Below the pieces are notes generated by a model, which saw only the letters and a program-made list of their open reading frames with translations, ran no database searches and was not told where the DNA came from. A stretch of 64,000 nt of DNA from NCBI GenBank assembly GCA_036936605.1, contig JAUPFV010000001.1:213883138-213947137 (forward strand). Reading direction: 5' to 3'. Shown here piece by piece: positions 43,835 to 55,454 of this stretch. This DNA comes from Limnanthes douglasii subsp. nivea. Lineage: Eukaryota > Streptophyta > Magnoliopsida > Brassicales > Limnanthaceae. The number at the start of each line of letters is the position of its first letter. Position 1 is the first letter of the stretch. The position numbers and the translations under genes were made by a program.

Positions 43835-45094
43835 CTACTCCAAGTACATCCGGAGATGCTCGATATTCCAAGGATGAGTCAAAACTCTTCCACCTTTGCC
43901 CTCCAACCAATATGTCCCATGTTTAATTCTTTCAACAACCATATACGGACCTTCCCAAGTTGGGGCTAGATTTCCGAACAACTTTTCTTTAGTGTGTAAG
44001 AAGACTTTCCTTAATACTTTGTCCCCTGGTTGGAAATCTCTTCTTTTAACTTTGGAAGCAAACCTGCTTCTCATCAAGCCCTGATAGTGTGCAACTCTAA
44101 GGTGAGCTTTAACTCGTCTTTCTTCTATCAAATCAAGTTGACCTCTGATTGCCACCTCGTTAGCATGTTCGGAGAAGTTGTGAACACGAAATGACGGGAG
44201 AGTTGCTTCTATGGGAGCTACTGCATCCACCCCATAGACCAAAGCAAAGGGTGACTCTTGTGTTGCAGCCCCAGGTGTTGTCCGGTAGGCCCATAAGACT
44301 TCTTGTAAATAACTAGGCCACTTCCCAGCAGCCCCTTCCAAATTCTTCTTTAAACCGAACAGTATAGTTCTATTAGCCACTTCAACTTGCCCATTTGCTT
44401 GTGGGTGGAAAGGCGAAGAGAAGCAATGTTGTATACCCCTTGAGGCACAGAAGCTCTCCATTTACCTATTGTCGAACTGTGGCCCATTGTCTGTTGTTAT
44501 CTTTTGTGGGACACCAAATCTGCAACAGATGTTGGATAGAATGAATTTTATAACAGCTTTTGATGTTGTCCCTGCTAGAGGGGCTGCTTCAATCCACTTC
44601 GAGAAGTAGTCAATGGCCACAATTATAGTTTTGCGTCCTCCGGACGCCACAGGGAGAGGCCCTACTAAATCTAACCCCCATCGAGCAAAAGGAATAGGCT
44701 CAGAAATTGACTCTAAAGGAATGGCTGGGACATGAATTTCATTGCTGTACCTCTGGCATGGGTCACACCTTCTTACTAATTCCTTCGCATCTTTCATGAT
44801 AGATGGCCAATAGTAACCGTACAGTAAAACTCTTCTTGTTAAAGCTCTGAATCCACAATGGGCTGATCTCTCAACATCATGCAATTCGGAGAGGACTACT
44901 TGAGATTCCTCATCCCCCAAACATCGCAGGAGAGGTTTACTGTAAGATTTTTTATACAACACTTCTCTCAATATGATGAAACCACGAGCCTTGTGTTTCA
45001 ATGTTCTGGCTAGTAACTTATCCGAAGGCACGATACCATCAGAGAGATATTGCAGGAGAGGAAACCTCCAGTCTTGAGGTTGTTTCACTTGCAC
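43835..45094 (-). pseudogene. Element C integrase
   Basis: Minus strand: ELHDVERSAHCGFRALTRR ... CDPCQRYSNE zinc region, DLVGPLP and TTDNGPQFDN, then a stop at 44462 where GAA became TAA. After that the frame continues with ESFCASRG, HPQANGQVEVANRT and the C-terminal GDKVLRKVFLHTKEK domain, ending at 43835. The catalytic triad Asp-Asp-Glu is intact apart from the stop. Confidence 0.86.
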
Positions 45095-45109
45095 TTCAAA
45101 AATTTCCTC

Positions 45110-47026
45110 TTATTTTCCCTTACTAAGTTGAATGGAGGGGCTTTCTAGCACATGGATCCATGGATATGACTTCGTATATTCTACGGTTGCTAACGAGTCT
45201 GCTAGCTCATTTTCTGCCCGGGGTATGTGCTCATAAACAACACTTTTAAACTTGAGTGCTTCATTCTTAAGGAGGAGTAAATATTTCACAAGCTGCTCCT
45301 TTTTAGCCTCAGATTGGCCTTGGGCATGGTGGACCAGAAGCTGGGAATCACTTAGTAGCTTGACCCTCTTAGCCCCACAGATGTAGGATAACTTTAAACC
45401 AGCTATAGCTGCTTCGTATTCAGACTCATTATTAGATGCTCTGAAAGCAAAACAAATAGCCTGGTACATTTTGTCTCCATATGGAGAAGTTAAACACACC
45501 CCTGCACCACATCCCATAGTGCTAGATCCACCATCTGTTCGGATGACCCATACCTTTTTATCTTTTATATCAGTAGTTTGCTCCGAATTCCTGTCGCAGT
45601 GGAATTCAACCAAAAAGCCTGCCACAGCTTGGGCCTTGACTGCTGTTCGAGGAGCAAAGTCTATGTCGAAGTCCCCCAACTCTACTGACCACTTATTCAT
45701 CCTGCGTGAAATGTCTGCCTTTTGGAGGACATTCTTCAGGGGAAAAGAAGTCCAGACGATGATGGGATGAGCCTGGAAATAAGGCCTCATCTTCTTGGCA
45801 GCTATCACCAGGGCTAATGCTAATTTTTCGAGTTTCAAGTAACGCCTTTCTGCATCTATTAAACTTTTGCTGATGTAGTATACTGGATGGGGATGACCAT
45901 CGACCTCCCTTACCAATACAGCACTGATGGCACAACTTGAAACTGCTAAATATACGAAGAGTGTCTCCCCATCAACTGGTTTAAACAAATTTTTGGGGGA
46001 GGACAGGTGCTTCTTGATCTCATTGAAGGCCTCATCACACTGTGGGGTCCAATCGAATCCCCTTGCACCCTTCAAGGTTTGAAAGAAGGGGGCACACCTG
46101 TCCGAAGACCTCGAGATAAATCTGTTTAAGGCAGCTAATCTCCCCGTTAACCGCTGTACTTCTTTAATATCTCGAGGAGGCTCCATTTGGAATAGAGCAT
46201 TGAGTTGGTCCGGATCGGGCTGTATTCAATGCTCACTTATAATATAGCCTAGAAATTTTCCGGACTGCACTCCAAACACACATTTTTCTGGGTTTAATTT
46301 CAAATTCACTTTTACCAAGTTGGCAAAAGTTTCTTGGAGATCGGACAAGTGCAATTGCTCATCCACACTCTTCACCATCATGTCATCAATGTACACTTCC
46401 ATATTTCTTCCAATCTGATCAGCAAATGCCTTGTTTACTAATCTCTGATAAGTAGCCCCAGCATTTTTCAACCCAAACGGCATTACCTTGTAGAAATGGA
46501 GACCTCTGTCAGTGACAAATGTGGTATGCTCTTGATCCTTCGTATCCACTTGAATCTGATTGTACCCGGAGAAGGCATCCATAAAGGAAAGCAGCTTGTT
46601 CCCAAAGGTGGAGTCTACTAACTGATCAATCCGGGGGACCAGATACAAATATTTTGGGCAAGCTCTATTGAGATCTGTGAAGTCGATGCACATGCGCCAC
46701 TTGCCATTTTTCTTCTTTACCAGAACCGGATTGGAAGTCCACAAAGGATACTAAGACTCCTTGATGTGCCCCATCTTTGTGAGCCTGTCAACCTCTTGCA
46801 CAATGACATCAGCTTTTTCCTTAGAAAAAGCTCTTCTCTTTTGAACCACTGGTGCTATGTCTTTCCGGACAGATAGGTGATGTGATATCACTTCTGATGG
46901 GACCCCAGTAACATCAGCATTACACCAAGCAAAAACGTGCTGATGATTCTTCAAAAACTTTAACATTTCATTTTTCATATCGGGTGGCATTTTGGAGCCT
47001 ATCTTAACACTTCTTCCTTCATCCAA
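45110..47026 (-). pseudogene. Element C reverse transcriptase and two RNase H domains
   Basis: RT: VVQKRRAFSKEKADV, KWRMCIDFTDLNRACPKY, VMPFGLKNAGATYQ, YIDDMMVKS (YIDD at 46382-46393). Stops near 46750 and 46225 interrupt it. Connection RNase H: LFVYLAVSSCAISAVL. The archaeal-like RNase H is intact in sequence: RTDGGSSTMGCGAG, NESEYEAAIAGL, LLSDSQ, ENELADSLATV. The 358-codon frame 46186-45110 is uninterrupted. Confidence 0.87.
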
Positions 47027-47248
47027 ACAGTGTGTCTTTACCTCTTCGACCGGTATAATTACTCCAGGGGTCTCTCTGGGGTCATCAATTTCACCCTTAC
47101 CCCTAAAAAGCCCCAGAAACTACTATTGCTCGTTGGTGCGAACTGCCCCCAGTGTTCGGGGAGCCAGAGCAGTAGCATAACATTCCCTTGCAATCTTTTG
47201 ACTGCTCCGGACGACTCCAACCTGTCCCTGAACAGTATATTTCAAGCA

Positions 47249-47800
47249 CTAGTGGACTGTTGAAGCCACTGCATGCATCCTAGAGAGCCAAGACCTCCCT
47301 AGAATAGCATTATAGCAAGTGGGACAATCCACCACAATAAAGAGTATTCTGACCATTTTCTTGAAAGGGCCCTTGCCCAATAAAACTTCCTCTTCGAACT
47401 CTCCGATTACATCTGCTGAGCTGCCCGTAAAGCCAACAATTGATCTGTCTGAACTCTGAATTACAGCTGGATTTTTCATTCTTTTTTATGTGGCTAGGAA
47501 AAGGATATTGGCTGAGCTTCCAATATCCACCAAAATTCGTCTTATGTCGTTGCCCCCAATAGATGCTCCTATGACAAAAGCATCCTCATGAGGACCAACA
47601 ATATCTCTTAAATCATCTTCATAAAAAACAATGAAGGGGAATGAATTTTGTGACTGATAGGAAGTCATGCCTCCTTCTAGCTGGGAGGCTAAAGTATGAA
47701 CGTGCCTCTTCCTCGAAGAAGCAGTAGGAGCTGTCATAGTGTCCCCTCCGAAAATTGTAAGTGACTCAAAAAACTTAATGAGTCCGGAGACCGACCTAGA
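47249..47800 (-). pseudogene. Element C aspartic protease region with mutated active site
   Basis: The active site reads [12 protein letters not shown]: the expected DTG is DIG at 47519-47527, a single C-to-T change. Two frames (ending 47486 and starting 47479) are offset. The downstream strand (IVGFTGSSADVIG) and NAILGRSWLSRMHA are conserved with B. Confidence 0.8.
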
Positions 47801-49465
47801 ACATTCCTCAATTGTACCCACTCTGTTTTGAGTTGGATCAGGATCCAAGTACTCAGATTCCACATCAAACCTCTCAATTATAACCATGGCTCCCTCTGGA
47901 GCAGCATTACTTGGACCAACCCGGTGAGTGTTGTCAGGCCTGTTATCTCCTCTTCTTTTGACATAAGCTCCCAGTTTTCCCCTCTCAATCAAGTTCTGAA
48001 CTTCCTGTTTCAATGCTATGCAGTCATCAGTGGTATGACCAATATCATTGTGATATTGGAAAAAAGAGTTATTGCGATGTTCTTTGGGAGATTGCAATGT
48101 GGCTGGTCTCCGATAATGCACCTCGTCCTTTGTTTTTATCAAAAATGGTGGCCACACTTTCTTTTAATTCTGCGAACCACTCCGGTTGGACCCATGACCC
48201 TCTCTTGTTTCTGGATTGCTGACTCTGAGCAGGAGCAGCTGGCTGAGACTGAGCTTTTGCCCTACCATGCCCATGTCCGGTCTCTCTTGCTTTGTTCCCG
48301 GACTGATTCTGATTGGGATTTGGTGCCACCGGGGCAGACCTCACTTGCCTGTGCACCCTGGTTTTCTTCGTTTCATCAACATTTATTTGTTTTCCAACCT
48401 GATTCAGCAACCCTCCCCACGTCATGGCCTTCTTTCTGGTCACTGAATCAGCTAGATTGCCTGGGTTCAAACCCTGTCTTAGGGATGCTATTGCTACCTG
48501 TTCGAAGCAATCAGCCAACCCATTCTTGGTATTCACAAAACGGCTTATATATTCTTTCAAGGACTCATTTGGTTCCTGAGCACAATGGATTATTGTATCT
48601 CCATTTCCCTTTAGCTCTTTACTCCCTACAAACTGCCTTCGAAAGGCTACCCAAAAGTATCGAAATCTTTAATACAACCCTGAGGCAGGATGTTGTACCA
48701 TTTTAGAGCACTCCCCGTAAATGATTGGGAGAATGCCCTACAAAGTAGTTTATCATCGTCGTCAAAGTTCATCATGAAGTTTTTAAATTGTTCCAAATGG
48801 TTGTCCGGATCAGTACTGCCATCGTACTTTTCTATTTTGGTACTGTCAAACCTCTTAGGGAGGTTTCCGGACAGAATTTTAGAAGACAATGGAGATTTCC
48901 TCTAATTTCTTCCACGACTGAACACAGTATCCTCATTGGGAGTTGCAAAGATACCTGGTTCATCGTGAAAAGCGAAGGGATCCATCAGCATCCGGTCCAC
49001 ATGCCTCCGGCCATGAGATGATCCTTTACCAATATACATCTTCATCTTTCCATGTCTATCCCTTTTTCTTGAATATTTTTTGATCTGCTTTTGCTTCTTT
49101 CTAGTTCGACCCTCATCACTGCTAGAGGATAAAGATTTTTCAACTCCCTCACTGTCCGAAGAGCTATCATAAGATTCTGAGCTTGAGTCAGAACTCTCCA
49201 CTGGCTTAGACCGGTGAGACTTTTTGGAGCTGGCATGAGTCTTTTTGGTGCTCACATGAGTCTTTGAAGACTCATGCTCTCTGGGGTTGTCGGTGTGATA
49301 AGCAATTGATGCTTTAGACTTTTCTTTCATGCGCATCTTAGCCTTTTCGGCCCTCAGAGCTTCTATTTCACCCTTTAGCCTATCACGGTCTTCGATAGTG
49401 TACTCATCGTTCTCTCCAACCACTTCGAGCAGAGCTGGTGGTAATTCTGGATTGTCCGGATTCAT
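47801..49465 (-). pseudogene. Element C gag
   Basis: ATG at 49463-49465, then a coiled coil (RDRLKGEIEALRAEKAK), Ser/Asp-rich linker, and capsid domain (LPKRFDSTKIEKYDG, LKWYNILPQGCIKDF). A frameshift lies near 48650, then SLRQGLNPG and a Gln/Ser-rich linker. The zinc box ([12 protein letters not shown]) lies at about 48060-48020. A stop near 48901 and further frame changes inactivate it. The linker keeps CAG codons that are stops in B. Confidence 0.84.
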
Positions 49466-49516
49466 TCGGACAGATTTTCTTAACTGGTTTTGAATGCTTG
49501 ATTCAGGCACCTTCTT

Positions 49517-49535
49517 CTCCCACCGTGGTTGCCAA
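49517..49535 (-). other. Primer binding site of element C
   Basis: Minus strand TTGGCAACCACGGTGGGAG directly inside the 5' LTR, matching B with two differences. Confidence 0.7.
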
Positions 49536-49537
49536 TT

Positions 49538-49945
49538 TGGTGATGATAATTATCGCCTGAGGGTAGGTTTGTAATTTGTTTGGTGTTTAATAGTAGTATG
49601 TGAGTGTTTTATTTTTAGTGTAGAGAGTAGAGAGATAATTAAGCTGGATGGTAGAAGTTAATTCTCATTACCCACACTTAATGCAGGTGGTTGGGTATTT
49701 ATACCCTCATGTTTGGGCCCTTATGGGCTTTCGGGTCATGTTAAATGGACCCGGGTCATGTTCAAAGACCCATGAGCTCTAAGTAGGAGAGCAAGTAGCT
49801 TAGTCAAGTAGTGTTTAAGTTTTTTAGTACTTTTGTCATAGTTCGAACAGTCCTTTGGGCTAAGTGTTCGAAGTGATCTGTCCGGCCCGGAGAGCTTGGA
49901 CCGATATGTCCTTGTCCGGGGAGCATGCACAATTCGGACTCATCA
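49538..49945 (-). repeat. Element C 5' LTR
   Basis: TATA box at 49696-49703 (minus). The outer end TGATGAGTCC abuts GGATG at 49946-49950. Confidence 0.92.
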
Positions 49946-49950
49946 GGATG

Positions 49951-51477
49951 TATCCAAACTGACTGGAAAATCTAAGCTGTTGGTACGGCTCAGTTTTGTC
50001 CATGAATTTCAATCCACCGGTAAACCATGCTAGCTCGTGAACGAGTTTGAACATTCAAAAATATTCGTAAGACTGAAAAATAACTTGAAATAGAATACAA
50101 CCGAACATGATATATGAAAATTTATTAAAAAATATAATAGATAAATTAATTTAGAATATAAAAGTACCGAGTATATATCTAAGCGGTCAAGTGTCAATCT
50201 ATACGATTGAAGTAAATCTCCAAACTCCTCTAACGAGTGGAACCGTTTGGGTGTTTCCCACGTACGAATGTGCGCCATTTGAGGATAAAGTCCCAATGAA
50301 TAAGGTGGCTGAAAGCAAGTGAAATGGTAAAAAATCTAGCATTCGAGTAGTTGTACGTATCCATTCATCATTTTCGTAGAAGGTTTGGAAGCCACACGTA
50401 ACGCACTATAAAGCTCCGTAAGAATATGCATCCCCCACACATATGATCCCAACAAATCAAGGTCATCGAGCACGTGCAACCAATCTTCTTTCACGTAGTA
50501 TCCACTTTTGTCTACAATAGACAAGACCCAAAGAGATAAAGTACGTAGGCTTTCGCACAACGTTGAACATCGATCCTCCTTAATCGACCACCTACGTCTT
50601 GAAAATGCTCATTCGAGAAGTGATATCTTAGCCAAGTTAAACGTAGATTGATACCTTTACATGCTTCGAGCTCCGTTAAAGCTTCCGCATATGGCACCCC
50701 GAGAACATCTAGTATCAGCTTCGCACTTTCATCTACGTCGTTGCTTCTATGCACCTCCAACAATCTACCGCATATCGGTAACCCAGTAATAATGGCCACA
50801 TCGTCTAAAGTGACGGTCATCTCACCAAAATAAAAGTGAAATGATGTTGTCTCATGATGCCACCGTTCTATGAAAGCGGCTACCAAAGGTACCTCGGTAC
50901 TCCAACGGTGGAGGGCATCCAACAATGGTCCAAAAGGAGTGGACTCGACAACCTCACGCACACTGGTTTAGTTGATCAGCTTCTAACGATTGACCGCAGT
51001 TCCCGCGGCGAAAAACCGCAAAATACGTCTCCCTCTTTCCTGATACATTAAAGTGAAACGTTATTATCGAAAAATAAAAATAATTGCACAATATTTTATA
51101 GCTTATATTTAAAATAACCCTTATATTTAAAATAACTTACTCGGCCATGGTAAACATGGTACGTCGTATGGTTTGTAAAACCTTTGTAGTGGCGTATGTG
51201 AAGAAATCGTGCTAAAAAGGACTCTCTCGGCTACTAACGTTGTTTCGTCTATGCATTGGTCAGTTTCATCATCTTCCGATTCTGATTGCGGTATTGCAAC
51301 CGAAGATGGTTCCCTCCTTGCACCCCGCTGATTATGTCTAATGGAACAGGACGTATAATCAGGGGCAAAAATTTGAAGAGGCTGTGGCGTCTCAACAATA
51401 TCCAGTTCGTTTGCGGTAGTTGGAGCGGATGATGAAGAGCCACGTAAAATTCTCTTGAGTAGCTTTCTTGGTCCCAT
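49951..51477 (-). pseudogene. N-terminal and central part of M2 plant-mobile-domain (MAIN-like) gene
   Basis: Minus strand. ATG at 51475-51477 (MGPRKLLKRILRG) opens a Ser/Pro-rich N-terminus. After an intron comes the mobile domain at 50961-50512: PLVAAFIERWHHETTSFHF, GEMTVTLDDVAIITGLPICG and LTWLRYHF. It continues at 50490-50330 (YYVKEDWLHVLDDLDLLGSYVWG) and 50290-50180 (RTWETPKRFHSLEEF). After an AT-rich intron it reads VHELAWFTGGLKFMDKTEPYQQ and FSSQFGY, where element C interrupts. The domain is found in plant silencing proteins of the MAIN type and in transposons. Transposon origin is likely here given the M2 context. Stops in the C-terminal part make it a pseudogene. Confidence 0.75.
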
Positions 51478-51558
51478 ACTACAAACATAAGAAAAATATA
51501 CAAGTTATTATAATAAATAGCAATAAAAGAACTATCACAAGAAAAAAATTTAAATATA

Positions 51559-51597
51559 AGCATGTAATTCCGAGACATCATCTCGGAATTACATGCT
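51559..51597. repeat. Perfect hairpin with AATTCCGAGA core upstream of the mobile-domain gene
   Basis: AGCATGTAATTCCGAGA and TCTCGGAATTACATGCT form a perfect 17-bp stem with loop CATCA. It is about 80 bases before the ATG of the minus-strand gene and has the same core as the hairpins at 14932, 15017, 15353 and 35413. Confidence 0.85.
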
Positions 51598-51822
51598 CTT
51601 TGTTTTCAAACAACAGAATAGAAGCAATGCAGTATTCAATCATCAGAAGGGTGGAACAGATGAAGCAGTGTAGTTATTAGAAGGATTAAAATAATCTAAT
51701 CTCACTAAAAACTTGAAAAAAGTCATTTTTAGAAAGTTAGTTACACAGCTAACAAGATTGCTCCAAGAATGATCCTTAAATCTAAAGCTTTTTCTTCCTT
51801 GATTGCTTGATCTCTTTGTCTA

Positions 51823-53103
51823 ATGGAGAATAAAGAGGGCTCTCCTTCAAATCATGTATCGGAAGATCATGATATGCAAGTCAGGATGACTAAATCCAAC
51901 CATGATCTGCCAAAGATCAGAACTAATCCGATGTTTGAATCTGCATTAAGTAAGGCAAATGCATCAGAGAACAAGAAAACGTTCGCCAACCTTTTCAAGT
52001 GTAAGCCTACCAATCTTTTGCATAAAAATATTAAGATAATTAAGGATGAAGATCACATGGAGATAAACTTTGAAGCAGAGGACTTTGAATTGCTGAAACA
52101 TAAATCTACTCATACACTAGTGGGGAAGTTTGCTACCGGGAAGCCAAACTACTCTATAGTTAAGGCTTTTCTTGATAAATTCAATTTTAAGGGTGCTTTC
52201 AGTGTATCCAGTTGGGATCATAGGCACATTTTCATAGAGTTATCCTATCTTGAAGACCTAAAGAGATTATGGCGTAGGAATGTGTGGCAGCTAGGGGATA
52301 AAATAACGAGACTTATAAAATGGTCTCCTAATTTTAACCCTAATAAAGAAAACCCTGAAACCCCCGTGTTCATAGATTTACCAAACCTTCCAGAGTATAT
52401 GTATTGCGAGGACACAATTCGTGAGGTGGCTAAATGTATTGGAACTCCTCTTAACGTATGGATTCCTACATCTAAGAGGGTTAGACCCAACTTCTGTAGA
52501 GTTTGGGGTATCTTGGATGTGTCTAAAATTCTGCCTAAGAAGATCAAGATTGCATTTGAGACTCATTATTTTTTGCAAGAGTTGTTGTATGAAAATTTAC
52601 CTAAATACTGTAAAGTTTGTGCTCATTTAGGCCACTTGGAAAATGAATGTAAAAAGGCAGCTCAAAGGAATTTTGTTGCTCATGCAAAACCCTCTAGTCC
52701 AAGGTGGTTGGATGCCCGACTACCTGTATTTTAGCTTGAGATAAAAGAGCACAAAATAAAGTCAGTAATTATAAATGAAATAAAAGAAGCTCAGGGGGAA
52801 ACAAGTCTGAGCAAAGAATTATCTGAGAACCAGTTACCTCCAATTGGGGTGGAGAGAAATGAAATGGTTAGGGCTCTCCACATGGTTGAATTGGAAACAA
52901 ACAATCAGGGAGACTCTTCTGGTAGTTTGGCATTGAATAACATGTTTGAAAGTTTGTCACCAACTAAGGAAACCATTGGTAGCTTACCAAAGTCTCCTGT
53001 AAAGAAAATTATTACTAATAAGAAAACAGAACTGAAGAAGATCAAGAAGGTTAGAACGTTAAACTCAAAGGGGGATCATCTCCTCCAAATGTTTGCAGCC
53101 TAA
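51823..53103 (+). pseudogene. LINE 2 ORF1: DUF4283-type domain and CCHC zinc knuckle
   Basis: ATG at 51823; acidic and polar N-terminus, then the RNA-binding-like fold at about 52060-52350 (FKGAFSVSSWDHRHIFIEL, LWRRNVWQLGDKITRL). An aspartate/proline strand (PVFIDLPNLPEYMYC) and an intact zinc knuckle CKVCAHLGHLENEC at about 52614-52655 follow. It stops at 52732-52734, but the same frame continues through a Ser/Lys-rich tail to 53103, so that stop is probably a mutation. The protein would bind LINE RNA. Confidence 0.78.
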
Positions 53104-53133
53104 GAATGTTGCAAAAAATTCTAAACTTTCTAA

Positions 53134-55450
53134 ATGACTATTGCAATCCTAAGCTGGAATGTTCGAGGTATTGGCAACAAGGAAACTCAAGGTAGAATAA
53201 GATCTATCAAGAGAGCTAGGAGGCTAAATTTTCTCGTTATTCAAGAACCCATGGTATGTGCTTTTAAGCTTTCAACTATTTCTGTCAAGATTGGGTTCCA
53301 TGGTTTTACAGGTAATATCAACAATAAGGTATGTGTTATATGGAGTGGAGACTTTGTGGTGGAGGTTCTGATCAATGAGGACCAGTTTATCCACCTAAAG
53401 GTTAGGCATTTCCTGGATGCCAAAGAGTTTTTGGTGACTGTTATTTATGCAAAGTGCACTAGAAGTCTAAGGTGTCTTCTTTGGGATGGGCTAAGGAATA
53501 TTGAAAATGAAGGAAAATATTGAATTCTGTTTGGTGACTTTAACACCATTGCATATCCTGATGAGCAGATACATTGCACTACAAATGCTACTGCTAGTAT
53601 GGAGGACTTCAATAGTTTCATTATAGACTGTAACCTAATAGATGTGGGGTTCTCCAAGTATAAAAGTACACTTGGTCTAATGGGAGGCAATGGAGAAGGC
53701 TTGATAGGGCAATGGTTAATTACAACTGGATTAGTAATGTGGATGACACTTATGTTATTCATCTTCCTAAGACATGTTCAGACAACTCCTCTTTGCTTAT
53801 TAATATTGCTACAATTATTAATAAAAGGAAGTCAGCGTTTAAATTCTTAAACATGTGGTGCCTTCCTGAAGATTTCTATAGTTTTGTGGAGAAATGCTGG
53901 GTTGTGGAATACTCTGGACCCCCTATTTTTAAATTATAGTTCAAGCTTAAACACCTAAAGGCCAATCTAAAGGTGTGGAACAAGTTTGTCTTTAGTAATG
54001 TGTTTGACTCTATAAGAAGTCAGGAAGACGAGATTAATACTCTTGAAGCTAAAGTCCTAATTACTAATTAAGTGAAGGACAAAGAGATTATTAAAAAAGC
54101 TAAAGAAAATCACTTATTGTTGCTTGAAAGAAAATAAGACTATTGGATTCAAAAGTCTCATACTAACTGGACTAAAGATGGTGAAAGAAATACGAGTTTC
54201 TTTCACAATTATGTAAAAAGGAAGCACAAGAGATAAAACATCTCTCGTATCTGGGTGGGTGACAGGTGGGAGGAGGATGAGGAAGCTATATGAGAGTCTC
54301 ATGTGGCTCATTTTAAAGACCTCATTTCTGAACCTTCTAATCCCTAGTATCCTAACATCCTCAATGATTATATTCCTAATCTGGTAACTAGTGAAGAGAA
54401 CAATATGCCAATGAGCCTCCATATGGATACTGAAATTTATGAGGTGGTTAAAGATCTGAGTTCTAACGTTGTAGCACTGTTGATCTATCATAAAAGAGGA
54501 TCTATGTGATGGAATAAGGGATTTCTATATTGAGGGAACTTTCCTATGGGCATCTATGCTATTGTCCTCTGTTTGATTCATAAGAAGGATGCTCCTAAAA
54601 GATGGACCGATTTCAGACCTATCAGTTTGACTATTCTTCTAAGCAGAATTATCTCTAAAACTATCAACAACAGGCTTTCTTCTATACTTCCCAAGCTTAT
54701 ATCAGTTCAGCAAGGGGAATTTGTCAAGGGTAAGAGCATTCATGATAATATCATGATTGCTCAGTAGTTGGTTATTGACTTAGCTAGCAAGGTGAGATGT
54801 GTGAATATCTTGATGAAACTGGACATGGACAAGGCTTTTGATAGGATGGACCACACATTTATACTAAGTGTTCTTGCTGGTTTTGGGTTAAGGGATGATT
54901 TCCTAAGATTGACTGAAAGAAATATGGTGAATTGCCAGTTTTTTGTTGTAGTCAATCGAGTCTCTAAGGGTTTTTTTCAAGTCAAACAAAGGCCTTAGAC
55001 AGGGTGATCCATTATCACGCAATCTTTTCATATTAGGCCAAGAGTACCTTCTAAGAGGTCTAAAAATACTTTACACACAATTCTCTACAAGTAACTACAA
55101 GAACATAGGGAATTTGAAATGATCTAGTCTGTGCTTTGCTGATGATATATTGATCTTCTGTAATGGGGCTTCAAGTTCTGTAAAAAAGATAATGGAGTTA
55201 GTCAATCACTATGAAGAAGTCTATGGCCAGCTTGTGAATAAAGATAAATCTAGAATTATTACCTCTGGTAGATGCACCACCAGCCATGTTAAAAATCTGG
55301 AAACTTTGCTCGGATTAAAGCAATGTAATCTTCCTATAAAGTATCTGGGTTCTGTTATCAGCAACAAAAAAAGTGTGAGAAAATTTGATGATTTGATTGC
55401 AAAAACTGTGAGTAAGATCAATGAATGGGATCACAAAACTGTTGACATGA
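53134..55450 (+). pseudogene. LINE 2 ORF2: endonuclease and partial reverse transcriptase
   Basis: ATG at 53134: ILSWNVRGIGN and VIQEPM endonuclease motifs, a stop at 53521, then GDFNTI at about 53540. RT: RWTDFRPISLTILLSRI, VQQGEFVKGKSIHDNI, KLDMDKAFDRMDH, a shifted GLRQGDPLS near 55000, and the catalytic FADDILIF at about 55136-55160. It ends at the fusion to gypsy pol. Many stops and frameshifts. Confidence 0.82.
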
Positions 55451-55454
55451 GAAA

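Larger units (their letters stand above)
39548..49945 (-). mobile_element. Element C: near full-length Tat-type Ty3/gypsy retrotransposon, reverse orientation
   Basis: LTRs 39548-39955 and 49538-49945 are each 408 bp and differ at about eleven positions by eye (roughly 2.7%). Exact 5-bp duplications GGATG lie at 39543-39547 and 49946-49950. It has the same family and gene order as B, with an LTR lacking the 21-bp array. It is inserted in an exon of the M2 mobile-domain gene. All coding units are broken. Confidence 0.94.
32736..51477. mobile_element. M2: second MULE-like unit, with OTU protease and plant-mobile-domain genes, split by element C
   Basis: The parts are 32736-36094 and 49951-51477, joined once element C and its GGATG target duplication are removed. 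The plus strand carries a transposase fused to an OTU-type protease. The minus strand carries a plant-mobile-domain gene and a small unknown ORF. Terminal repeats were not found. Element B borders the left side, and the transposase N-terminus is missing. Confidence 0.6.
51823..55450 (+). mobile_element. LINE 2: L1-type non-LTR retrotransposon, 3' truncated
   Basis: ORF1 (DUF4283-type plus zinc knuckle) then endonuclease and reverse transcriptase on the plus strand. It breaks off just after the RT thumb region (INEWDHK) and is fused to gypsy pol DNA at about 55450. No RNase H or tail remains. The preceding 51598-51822 is AT-rich and may hold the LINE leader. Confidence 0.82.

Noticed and set aside
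51823..55450. LINE 2 as the missing 3' partner of LINE 1
   Set aside because: Opposite strand, both contain ORF1 and endonuclease, and protein sequences differ widely; they are separate insertions of different families.
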